A DNA stretch of 64,000 bases. It comes from Streptomyces novaecaesareae (GTDB lineage Bacteria; Actinomycetota; Actinomycetes; Streptomycetales; Streptomycetaceae). Of the stretch, positions 25,940 through 34,220 are shown piece by piece; position 1 is the stretch's first letter; each line of letters begins with the position of its first letter. The position numbers and the translations under genes were made by a program. The notes under the pieces are model-generated. The model had not been told where the DNA came from and did no database searches. It saw nothing but the letters and a program-made list of their open reading frames with translations. The DNA lies in assembly GCF_000716875.1 (NCBI RefSeq), contig NZ_JNWQ01000002.1, forward strand, positions 62,001 through 126,000. The letters run 5' to 3'.

Positions 25940-26104
25940 GCCCGATGAAATCACACCGTTATGTAAAAAGCGGGCCCCCGGGCCGGGCGGAAAGCAAACT
26001 CGGAGAAGACATTCGGACGGCCCCGGAGGCACCCTTGACCAGTGCAGGTCCGTCGGGTCGGCGAAGAGATTCGACGTCAATTCATCTCCACGGGCGGTGA
26101 ATAC

Positions 26105-29100
26105 ATGAGCAGTGAGCGGATCGCTATCGTGGGAATCGGCCTCCGATACCCGGATGCCAATTCGGCGAGCGAACTGTGGGAGAACGTCCTGAGCGGCCGA
26201 CGGGCCTTCCGGAGGCTGCCGGACGAGCGGATGAACCAGGCGGACTACTGGTCGGCGGACCGTAGCGCACCCGACCGCCACTACACGACGAAGGCCGCCG
26301 TCCTCCGGGACTACACGTTCGACCGGATCAAGTACAGCGTCGCCGGAAGCACCTACCGGGCGACCGACCTGACCCACTGGCTGGCCCTCGACGTCGCCAA
26401 CGAGGCACTCGCCGACGCCGGATTCCCGGACGGTTCGGGACTGCCCAACCAGACCACCGGCGTCGTGGTCGGAAACAGCCTCACCGGGGAATTCTCGCGG
26501 GCCAACATCATGCGGCTGCGGTGGCCGTACGTCCGCCGCACGGTGGCCGCCGCGCTGGCCGGCCAGGGCTGGTCCCAGGAGGACGCCGCCACGTTCCTGA
26601 CCGAACTGGAGCCCCAGTACAAGTCCTCCTTCCCGCCCATCGACGAGGACTCGCTGGCCGGCGGCCTGGCCAACACCATCGCCGGCCGGATCTGCAACCA
26701 CTTCGACCTGCGCGGCGGCGGGTACACGGTCGACGGCGCCTGCTCCTCCTCCCTGCTGTCCGTCGTCACGGCCGCCAAGGCCCTGGCCGACGGCGAGCTG
26801 GACGTGGCCGTCGCCGGCGGGGTGGACCTCTCGATCGACCCGTTCGAGGTGATCGGCTTCGCCAAGACCGGCGCACTGGCCACCGGCGAGATGAAGGTCT
26901 ACGACAAGGACTCCAACGGCTTCTGGCCCGGCGAGGGCTCCGGCATGCTGGTGCTGATGCGCGAGCGGGACGCGCTGGCCCAGGGGCGGCGGATCTACGC
27001 GAGCATCAGCGGCTGGGGAGTCTCCTCGGACGGCAGGGGCGGCATCACCCGGCCGGAGGCGGGCGGCCACCGGCTCGCTCTGGCCCGCGCCTACGGGCGG
27101 GCGGGCTACGGCGTCGAGACCGTCTCGTACTTCGAGGGCCACGGCACCGGCACGGCCCTCGGCGACGCGACCGAGATCGAGGCGCTGTCCTCCGCACGCC
27201 GCACCGCCGACCCGACGGCCGCCCCGGCCGCGCTCGGCACGGTCAAGGGCAACTTCGGGCACACCAAGGCCGCGGCGGGCGTCGCCGGGCTGATCAAGGC
27301 CGCCCTCGCCGTGCACCACCAGGTGATCCCCCCGGCGACCGGCCACGTCGACCCGCACCCCGGACTGCTCGGCGACGAGGCCGCCATGTACGTGCCGCGC
27401 CAGGCGGAACTCTGGCCGGCCGACCAGCCGGTCCGGGCCGGCGTGTCGGCCATGGGCTTCGGCGGGATCAACACCCACGTCGCGGTCGCCCAGGCGCCCG
27501 GCCGCACCCGGCGGGAGGCGCTCGACGAGCGCACCACCCGGCTGGTCGCCGGCCGGCAGGACGCCGAACTGCTGCTGCTGGACGGCGCGGACCCGACCGC
27601 GCTCCGGGCCGAGGTGACCGGGCTGCTCGACCTCGTGCCGAAGCTCGCCCAGGCCGAACTGGCGGACTTGGCCGGCACGCTGGCCGACCGGCTCTCCGGC
27701 GGCCCGGTCCGCGCCGCCGTCGTCGCCGCCTCCCCGGACGACGCCGCCCGCGCCCTCGAACGGCTGCTCGCCCTGCTCGACTCCGGGGCACGGGAGGCGT
27801 TCTCGCCCGGCGAGGGGATCTTCCTCGCCCGGGCCAGGACCGCCCCCCGGATCGTCTACCTCTTCCCGGGCCAGGGCTCCGGCCGCGGCGCCGTCGGCGC
27901 CATCCGGCGCCGCTTCGCCACGGCGGAGGAGGCGTTCGGCGCGTTCGCCCCGCCCCCCGGCGGCGACCAGGTCGCCACCCAGGTGGCCCAGCCGCGGATC
28001 GTCACCGGCTCGCTGGCCGCCCTGCGCGTGCTGGACAGCCTCGGCATCCGGGCCGACGCCGCCGTCGGGCACAGCCTGGGCGAGCTGACCGCGCTGCACT
28101 GGGCCGGGGCGATGAGCGAGGAGCAGGTGGTGCGCCTCGCCACGATCCGCGGCCGGGTGATGGCACAGGCCAGCCACGGCGGCGGCGCGATGGCCGGCCT
28201 GGCGGCGACCCCGGAGCGGACCGCCGAGCTGTCCGCCGGACAGGACGTGGTCATCGCCGGCTACAACGGGCCCCGGCAGACGGTCGTCTCCGGCCCCGCC
28301 GGGGCGGTCGACGAGGTCTGCCGCCGGGCCGCGGCCGAGGGCGTCCCGGCGACCCGCCTGAACGTGTCGCACGCCTTCCACTCGCTGCTGGTCGAGCCGG
28401 CCGCGGTCGCGATGGCCGCCGAACTGGCGGGCTTCGACCTCCACGAGCCGGTCCGCCCGATCGCCTCCACGGTCACCGGCCGGCTCCTCGACCCCGGCAC
28501 CGACCTGCGCGAGCTCCTGCGCCAACAGGTCCTGCTCCCGGTCCGCTTCAACGAAGCCGCCGGTGCGGTGGCCGCCGACGCCGACCTGGTCGTCGAGGTC
28601 GGGCCGGGCCGGGTGCTCTCCGGCCTGCTGGCGGAGATCGCGCCCGGCGCCACCGCCCTGGCCGTCGACACCGACAGCGCCTCGATCGGCGCGCTGCTCA
28701 GGGTCGTCGGCGCCGCGTACGTGCTCGGCGCCCCGGTCCGCACCCCGGCACTGTTCGGCGACCGCCTGGTCCGCCCGCTGCCCGCCGACGGGGCGATGAC
28801 CTTCCTGGCCAACCCCTGCGAGGCGGCCCCCGCCATCGGCGCGGGCCTGCTGCCGCCGGAGGACGGGCACGGCGGGGCCGGCGGGCCCAGCCGGGGCGAG
28901 CAGGCCGCGCGGCCGACGCCCGCGGACACCGGCGAGAGCCCCGCCTCCACCCTGGAACTGCTGCGCCGGCTCGCCGCCGAGCGGGTCGAGCTGCCGCTGG
29001 ACTCCGTCACCGCGCAGACCCACCCGATGGACGACCTGCACCTGAGCTCCATCACCATCGGCCAGATCGTCAACGACGTCGCCCGGGCGCTCGGCCGGCC

Positions 29101-31966
29101 CGTACTCGCCGCGACGCCCAACTACGCGACCGTGCGCCTGGGCGACATCGCCGAGCTGATCGACGAGTTGGCGGACACCGCGCAGGACGGCGCCGCCCCG
29201 GCGGGCGAGGTCCCCGGGGTCGCCCCGTGGGTGCGGCCCTTCGCCGTCGAGCACGTGGGCGCCGCGCTGCCGACCCGCCCGCCGTCCGAACTCCCGGCAC
29301 CCGACGGGGACTGGACGGTGCACAGCACCCCCGGCCACCCGCTGGCCGAACCGCTGCGCACCGCGCTCGCCCACGCGGGGATCGGGCCCGGCGTACTGCT
29401 CTGCCTCCCGGCCGCGTGCGGCCCGCAGGACACCGAACTCTTCCTGGCTGCCGGGCGGGCGGCCCTGGCCGGCCCCGAAGGCACCCGGCTGGTCGTGGTC
29501 CAACACCGGCTCGGGGCCGGCGGGTTGGCCAAGACCCTGCACCTGGAGCACCCGTCCGTCCCGACCACGGTGGTCGAGCTGCCCGACACCGCCCCCGAGG
29601 GAGCGGCCCGCGACGAAGCGGTGGCCCGGGTGGTCGCCGAGGCCGCCGCCACCGCCGGCTTCGCGGAGGTCCGCTACCAGCAGGACGGGCGCCGCACCGT
29701 CCCGGTGCTCCGCCCCCTGCAGCCCCGCCCGGCCTCGGCCGGCGCCTCACCGCTCGACACCGGGGACGTCCTGCTGGTCACCGGCGGCGGCAAGGGCATC
29801 ACCGCCGAGTGCGCCATGGCGATCGCCGAGGACTCCGGGGCGGGCCTGGCCCTGATCGGCCGCGCCGATCCGGCCGCCGACCACGAGCTCGCCGCGAACC
29901 TCGCCCGGATGGACGCCGCGGGCCTGCGTTTCCGCTACGCCCGGGCCGACGTCACCTCGCCCGAGGAGGTCGCCGCCGCGGTGGGCCTGCTGGAGAGCGG
30001 CCTCGGCCCGGTCACCGCGGTCCTGCACGGCGCCGGCCGCAACGAGCCGGCCGCCCTGGACGCCCTGACCGCCGAGGACTTCCGGCGGACCCTGGCGCCC
30101 AAGACCGCCGGCCTGGAGGCCGTCCTGGCCGCCGTCGAACCGGAACGCCTGAAACTGCTGATCACCTTCGGCTCGATCATCGGCCGGGCCGGCCTGCGCG
30201 GCGAGGCGCACTACGCGACCGCCAACGACTGGATGACCGAACTGACCGTCCGCTTCCAGGAGCGGTACCCGCAGGCCCGCGCCCTCGCCCTGGAATGGTC
30301 GGTCTGGTCCGGCGCCGGCATGGGCGAACGGCTCGGCGTCGTCGAGGCGCTGATCCGGGAGGGCATCACCCCGATCTCCACCGAGAACGGGATCCAGGTG
30401 CTCCGCGAGGTGCTCGCCGACCCCTCGGCCGGCCCCGTCCTGGTGGTCAGCGGCCGCGCCGGCGGCCTGCCCACCCTCACCACCGCCCACCGCGAGCTGC
30501 CGCTGACCAGGTTCGTGGAGCGGGTGGTCGCGCACCACCCGGACATCGAGCTGATCACCGAGGCCGAACTGACCGAGGGCGGCGACCCCTACCTGAGCGA
30601 CCACCGGCTCCAGGACGACCTGCTCTTCCCGGCCGTGATCGGCATGGAGGCGATGGCCCAGGTCGCCGCCGCGGTGAGCGGGCACCAGGGCCCGCCGCTG
30701 CTGGAGGACGTCGAGTTCCGCCGCCCCGTCGTGGTGCGCCCGGGCGGCTCGACCACCATCCGGATCGCGGCACTGGTCCGCGGCCCCGAGACGGTGGACG
30801 TGGTGCTGCGCAGCGAGGACACCGACTTCGCCGCCGACCACTTCCGGGCCACGCTGCGCTACCCCCGCCCCGAACTGCCCGACACACCGGTGCCGGCCGC
30901 GTTCGAGCTGCCGGCCGTGCCGGTGGACCCGGTGACGGAGCTGTACGGCAGCGTGCTGTTCCAGGGCAAGCGGTTCCAGCGCCTGCTGGAGTACCGGCGC
31001 GCCAGCGCCCGGCACGCGCTCGCGGAGATCTCCACCACCGCCCAGACGCCGTGGTTCGCCGCCTTCCTGCCGCAGGACCAGCAACTGGCCGACCCCGGCA
31101 CCCGGGACGCGATGATGCACGCCATCCAGTGCTGCGTGCCGGACGCCACGCTGCTGCCGGAGAGCATCGAGCGGCTCTGGCTGGCCGACCGGGCGGACCA
31201 GGACGCCGAGTACGTCGTGCTCGACGCCCGGGAACGCTCGCAGGACGGGGACCGCTACGTCTACGACCTCGACGTGCGCACCCCCGCCGGAAAGGTGGTC
31301 GAGCGCTGGGAGGGGCTGACCCTGGTCGCCGTCCGCAAGCGCGACGGAGCCGGCCCCTGGGTGCCCGCGATGCTCGGCTCCTACCTGGAGCGCGGCCTGG
31401 AGCGGGTACTGGGCGGCAGCCGCGCGGTGGTCGTCGAACCCGCCGCGGAGACCGCCGGCGCGGACCGGGACCGCCGGGCCCGCACCGGAACCGCCGTCGG
31501 CCGGGCCCTGGGCCGCCCGGTGGAGCTGCGCCACCGGCCGGACGGCAAGCCCGAACTCGCCGGTGCGCCCGGACGCGAGGGCTGGACGGTGTCCGCCTCG
31601 CACGGCGCCGGAATGACCATGGCCGTGGTGGGCCGCGGGCGGCTCGCCTGCGACCTCGAAACCGTCCTGGAACGGACCGCCGAGGACTGGGACGCCCTGC
31701 TGGGCACCGGCCAACTCGCCCTGCGGGACCTGCTGGTGACCGAGGCGGGCGACGGCCCGGCGGTGGCCGGCACCAGGGTCTGGAGCGCGCTGGAGTGCCT
31801 GCGCAAGGCCGGCGCGACGACCCAGGCGCTGACGCTCGACCGCGTCCACCCGGACGGCTGGGTCGTGCTGTCCGCCGGCGACGCGACCATCGCCACCTGG
31901 GTGACCACCGTCAACGACCGGACGGAGCCGGTGGTCTTCGCGGCGCTCGCCGGGAAGGAGAACTGA
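26105..31966 (+). CDS. pksE: Iterative enediyne polyketide synthase (PKSE)
   Basis: 1953 aa. The start ATG at 26105 begins SSERIAIVGIG; the 21 codons upstream lack family features. KS about 1-470 with Cys213 (DGACSSS), His346 (GHGTGT) and the GNFGHTKAA His. AT about 580-900 with Ser657 (GHSLGE). ACP about 950-1040, carrying the modified Ser in LHLSSITIG (Ser981/982). KR about 1219-1470 with TGGGKGI and Tyr1370. DH about 1485-1760 with His1500 (SDHRLQDD). A C-terminal PPTase about 1775-1953 with Asp1850/Glu1852 (ACDLE) and Trp1893-Glu1897-Lys1901. This KS-AT-ACP-KR-DH-PPTase order is diagnostic for PKSE, which uses malonyl-CoA iteratively to make the polyene precursor of the warhead and primes its own ACP. 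All catalytic residues are present, so it looks active. It overlaps the thioesterase (TGATG). Confidence 0.97.
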   Translation: MSSERIAIVGIGLRYPDANSASELWENVLSGRRAFRRLPDERMNQADYWSADRSAPDRHYTTKAAVLRDYTFDRIKYSVAGSTYRATDLTHWLALDVANEALADAGFPDGSGLPNQTTGVVVGNSLTGEFSRANIMRLRWPYVRRTVAAALAGQGWSQEDAATFLTELEPQYKSSFPPIDEDSLAGGLANTIAGRICNHFDLRGGGYTVDGACSSSLLSVVTAAKALADGELDVAVAGGVDLSIDPFEVIGFAKTGALATGEMKVYDKDSNGFWPGEGSGMLVLMRERDALAQGRRIYASISGWGVSSDGRGGITRPEAGGHRLALARAYGRAGYGVETVSYFEGHGTGTALGDATEIEALSSARRTADPTAAPAALGTVKGNFGHTKAAAGVAGLIKAALAVHHQVIPPATGHVDPHPGLLGDEAAMYVPRQAELWPADQPVRAGVSAMGFGGINTHVAVAQAPGRTRREALDERTTRLVAGRQDAELLLLDGADPTALRAEVTGLLDLVPKLAQAELADLAGTLADRLSGGPVRAAVVAASPDDAARALERLLALLDSGAREAFSPGEGIFLARARTAPRIVYLFPGQGSGRGAVGAIRRRFATAEEAFGAFAPPPGGDQVATQVAQPRIVTGSLAALRVLDSLGIRADAAVGHSLGELTALHWAGAMSEEQVVRLATIRGRVMAQASHGGGAMAGLAATPERTAELSAGQDVVIAGYNGPRQTVVSGPAGAVDEVCRRAAAEGVPATRLNVSHAFHSLLVEPAAVAMAAELAGFDLHEPVRPIASTVTGRLLDPGTDLRELLRQQVLLPVRFNEAAGAVAADADLVVEVGPGRVLSGLLAEIAPGATALAVDTDSASIGALLRVVGAAYVLGAPVRTPALFGDRLVRPLPADGAMTFLANPCEAAPAIGAGLLPPEDGHGGAGGPSRGEQAARPTPADTGESPASTLELLRRLAAERVELPLDSVTAQTHPMDDLHLSSITIGQIVNDVARALGRPVLAATPNYATVRLGDIAELIDELADTAQDGAAPAGEVPGVAPWVRPFAVEHVGAALPTRPPSELPAPDGDWTVHSTPGHPLAEPLRTALAHAGIGPGVLLCLPAACGPQDTELFLAAGRAALAGPEGTRLVVVQHRLGAGGLAKTLHLEHPSVPTTVVELPDTAPEGAARDEAVARVVAEAAATAGFAEVRYQQDGRRTVPVLRPLQPRPASAGASPLDTGDVLLVTGGGKGITAECAMAIAEDSGAGLALIGRADPAADHELAANLARMDAAGLRFRYARADVTSPEEVAAAVGLLESGLGPVTAVLHGAGRNEPAALDALTAEDFRRTLAPKTAGLEAVLAAVEPERLKLLITFGSIIGRAGLRGEAHYATANDWMTELTVRFQERYPQARALALEWSVWSGAGMGERLGVVEALIREGITPISTENGIQVLREVLADPSAGPVLVVSGRAGGLPTLTTAHRELPLTRFVERVVAHHPDIELITEAELTEGGDPYLSDHRLQDDLLFPAVIGMEAMAQVAAAVSGHQGPPLLEDVEFRRPVVVRPGGSTTIRIAALVRGPETVDVVLRSEDTDFAADHFRATLRYPRPELPDTPVPAAFELPAVPVDPVTELYGSVLFQGKRFQRLLEYRRASARHALAEISTTAQTPWFAAFLPQDQQLADPGTRDAMMHAIQCCVPDATLLPESIERLWLADRADQDAEYVVLDARERSQDGDRYVYDLDVRTPAGKVVERWEGLTLVAVRKRDGAGPWVPAMLGSYLERGLERVLGGSRAVVVEPAAETAGADRDRRARTGTAVGRALGRPVELRHRPDGKPELAGAPGREGWTVSASHGAGMTMAVVGRGRLACDLETVLERTAEDWDALLGTGQLALRDLLVTEAGDGPAVAGTRVWSALECLRKAGATTQALTLDRVHPDGWVVLSAGDATIATWVTTVNDRTEPVVFAALAGKEN

Positions 31967-32460
31967 TGTCCGCCTACTACGAGATCCGGCACACCGTGGG
32001 CTTCGAGGAGACCAACCTCGTCGGCAACGTCTACTACGTGAACTACCTGCGCTGGCAGGGGCGTTGCCGGGAGATGTTCCTCAAGGAGAAGGCGCCGGGG
32101 GTGCTCGCCGAGCTGCAGGACGACCTGAAGCTGTTCACCCTCAAGGTGGAGTGCGACTTCATCGCCGAGATCACCTCCTTCGCCGAGCTGTCCGTCCGGA
32201 TGCGGCTGGAGGAGCTGACCCAGACCCAGATCCAGTTCCGCTTCGACTACCTGCGCATCGACGGCGGACAGGAGACCCTGATCGCCCGCGGCCGGCAGCG
32301 GATCGCGTGCATGCGCGGCCCGAACGCGGCGACCGTCCCGGCCAGGGTGCCCGAGGAGCTGCGCCTGGCCCTGGCGCCGTACGCCGAGGACCCGGCGACC
32401 GTCCGGACCCTGGCGGCCGCCCGGGCCGGCGCGCCGGGAGAGACGGGGAGGACGCGGTGA
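31966..32460 (+). CDS. Enediyne hot-dog thioesterase (TEBC / E10 type)
   Basis: 164 aa. The start ATG overlaps the PKS stop (TGATG). Single hot-dog domain with ETNLVGNVYYVNYLRWQGRCREMFL near the N-terminus; the acyl-CoA-thioesterase Asp is replaced by Asn as usual in the enediyne E10 group, where the GNVYYVNY signature is conserved. It releases the linear polyene from the PKS ACP; in characterised systems the PKSE-E10 pair yields heptaene-type products. It is followed by the flavin reductase with a GTGA overlap, so PKS, thioesterase and reductase form one translational unit. Confidence 0.95.
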   Translation: MSAYYEIRHTVGFEETNLVGNVYYVNYLRWQGRCREMFLKEKAPGVLAELQDDLKLFTLKVECDFIAEITSFAELSVRMRLEELTQTQIQFRFDYLRIDGGQETLIARGRQRIACMRGPNAATVPARVPEELRLALAPYAEDPATVRTLAAARAGAPGETGRTR

Positions 32461-33077
32461 TCGAGAACGGCCGGGCCCTGGTCAACACCCAGCCACCGTC
32501 CCTGACAGCGGCGGCCCCGGAGCACATCACCGTCCTCCCGGGCACCCTGCGCGAGACGATGGCCCGGTTCGCCACCGGCATCACGGTGCTGACCACGGGC
32601 GGCGAGTACGTCCACGGGATGACCGCCAACGCGTTCAGCTCGGTGTCGCTGGAGCCGCCGCTGGTGCTGTGCTGCGTGGCCCGCAGCGCGACCATGCACC
32701 AGGCGATCACGGCGACCCGCTCCTTCGCGGTATCCGTACTGGCGGCCGAACAGGAGCCCCTGGCCCGGTACTTCGCGAGCAGGAGCAGGCCGCGCGGCGC
32801 CGACCAGTTCGACAGCGTCGACTGGCAGCCCGGCCCGTTCACCGGCGCCCCGCTGCTGACGGGCTCCCTCGCCTGGCTGGAGTGCAAGCTCGCCGAGCAG
32901 TACGACGGCGGCGACCACTCCATCTTCCTCGGCGAGGTGCTCGCCTCGGTCTGGGCCGACAACCGGCAGGCGCTGCTGTTCTACGGCGGCGCCTTCCACC
33001 GGGGCGTCGGCGGGGCGGGCGCCGACGGGGCAGGCCTCGGCGGGGCCGCGGACGAGACCGGCCGGGCGAGGGGGTGA
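32457..33077 (+). CDS. Flavin reductase (SgcE6-like)
   Basis: 206 aa. The start is the GTG at 32457, overlapping the thioesterase stop (GTGA). Flavin-reductase-like split-barrel with RETMARFATGITVLTTGG, GMTANAFSSVSLEPPLVLCCV and the AWLECKLAEQYDGGDHSIFLGEV segment. It reduces FAD or FMN with NADH and hands it on; SgcE6 does this for SgcC in C-1027. In this window it is the only reductase for up to three reduced-flavin oxygenases (521, 5804 and 10501). The last 20 or so residues are a Gly/Ala-rich tail. Confidence 0.93.
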   Translation: MIENGRALVNTQPPSLTAAAPEHITVLPGTLRETMARFATGITVLTTGGEYVHGMTANAFSSVSLEPPLVLCCVARSATMHQAITATRSFAVSVLAAEQEPLARYFASRSRPRGADQFDSVDWQPGPFTGAPLLTGSLAWLECKLAEQYDGGDHSIFLGEVLASVWADNRQALLFYGGAFHRGVGGAGADGAGLGGAADETGRARG

Positions 33078-33081
33078 CCCG

Positions 33082-34113
33082 ATGTTGGTGAGCGTGACCG
33101 GCGGCACCGGGTTCGTCGGCATCCACTCGGTCGCGGAGACGGTCCGCCGAGGCCACCGGGTGCGCATGCTGGTCCGCGACCCGGCCGCCGCGGAACGGGC
33201 CCTCGGCCTGCTGGAGGTGGACCGGGGCAGCGTCGACCTGGTCGTCGGGGACGTGACCGACGAGGGCGACGCGGCCCGCGCGGTGCGCGGCGCCGACGCC
33301 GTCCTGCACGCGGCGGCCGTGTACTCCTTCGACAGCCGGCAGTACGCGGCGATGCGCCGGACCAACGAACGGGGAACCGAGACGGTGCTGGCCGCCGCCC
33401 GGCGGTCCGGCGCCGACCCGATCATCCACGTCTCCAGCATCGTCGCCCTGCTGCCCTCCGGGGGGCGCCCGCTCGCGGAGCACTCCCCGGTCGGCCGCCC
33501 CCGGGATCCGTACATGGCGACCAAGGCCGCCGCCGAGCACATCGCCCGCCGCCACCAGCGGGACGGCGCACCCGTGGTCATCAGCTACCCGCCCGCGCTG
33601 CTCGGCCCGCAGGACCCGGGGGCGGGCGACCAGAACGCCCGGCTGCGCAACGTGCTGCGCGGACTGATGCCGATCTGGCCGCTCGGCGGCTTCCCGGTCG
33701 GCGACGTCCGCGACACCGCGCGCCTGCACGGCCACCTGCTGACCGCGCCGAGGACGGGCCCGGCCCGGCACTTCGGCCCCGGCTTCCACCTGGACACCCG
33801 GCAGTACCTGCGGATCCTGCGCGAGGTCACCGGGCGGCGGCTGCCCGCGGCCTTCCTGCCCGCCCGCGCCATGCTGCCGGTCGGCGCACTCGTCTCCCTG
33901 GTCCAGCGCGGATGGCCCTGGCACATCCCCGCGGAGTTCGGCGCCGTCTACACCTGCGCCTGCGCCGCACCGGTCGACCCGGCCGCGAGCACCGGCGGGC
34001 TGACGCCGCGGCCGACCGCCGAGACCATGGCCGACACGGTGCGCTGGCTGCACCGGCAGGGGCGGCTGACCGACCACCAGGCCGGCCTCCTCGCGGAGGA
34101 GAAGGACCGCTGA
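33082..34113 (+). CDS. Extended SDR (NAD-dependent epimerase/reductase family)
   Basis: 343 aa. The start ATG is 4 bases after the reductase stop. The Rossmann motif TGGTGFVG is at residues 7-14 and the catalytic YxxxK is YMATK (near 150), after VSSIVAL. The length is that of extended SDRs: dihydroflavonol-reductase-like, cinnamoyl-CoA-reductase-like or 3-beta-HSD-like rather than sugar epimerases, since ADAVLHAAAVYSF and a hydrophobic C-terminal part (LPVGALVSLVQRGWPW) are present. It would reduce a ketone or oxidise an alcohol on a lipid-like substrate. As last gene of the PKS operon, before a strong terminator, it is likely to act early on the enediyne core. Confidence 0.85.
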   Translation: MLVSVTGGTGFVGIHSVAETVRRGHRVRMLVRDPAAAERALGLLEVDRGSVDLVVGDVTDEGDAARAVRGADAVLHAAAVYSFDSRQYAAMRRTNERGTETVLAAARRSGADPIIHVSSIVALLPSGGRPLAEHSPVGRPRDPYMATKAAAEHIARRHQRDGAPVVISYPPALLGPQDPGAGDQNARLRNVLRGLMPIWPLGGFPVGDVRDTARLHGHLLTAPRTGPARHFGPGFHLDTRQYLRILREVTGRRLPAAFLPARAMLPVGALVSLVQRGWPWHIPAEFGAVYTCACAAPVDPAASTGGLTPRPTAETMADTVRWLHRQGRLTDHQAGLLAEEKDR

Positions 34114-34117
34114 GAAC

Positions 34118-34159
34118 CGGCGGCCCCGGTGTGCGCTCCACCGCACACCGGGGCCGCCG
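34118..34159 (+). terminator. Strong terminator at the end of the PKS operon
   Basis: A perfect 18-bp stem with a 6-base loop (34118-34135 and 34142-34159), starting 4 bases after the SDR stop. It also faces the minus-strand SpoIIE gene (stop at 34221). It marks the right edge of the enediyne cluster as I draw it. Confidence 0.93.
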
Positions 34160-34220
34160 TCATGCGTTCAGCCGGTGGACTCCTGGCGCGGGCGTCGGGC
34201 CCCGGCCCGCCCGCCGACCG

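Noticed and set aside
26035..26063. TTGACC as a -35 box for the PKS
   Set aside because: No plausible -10 hexamer at 16-19 bases, so not called a promoter.
1..34160. Enediyne apoprotein (about 110-150 aa secreted) gene
   Set aside because: Looked for a short secreted acidic protein on both strands; none found. The cluster may use another protection or encode it beyond the left edge.
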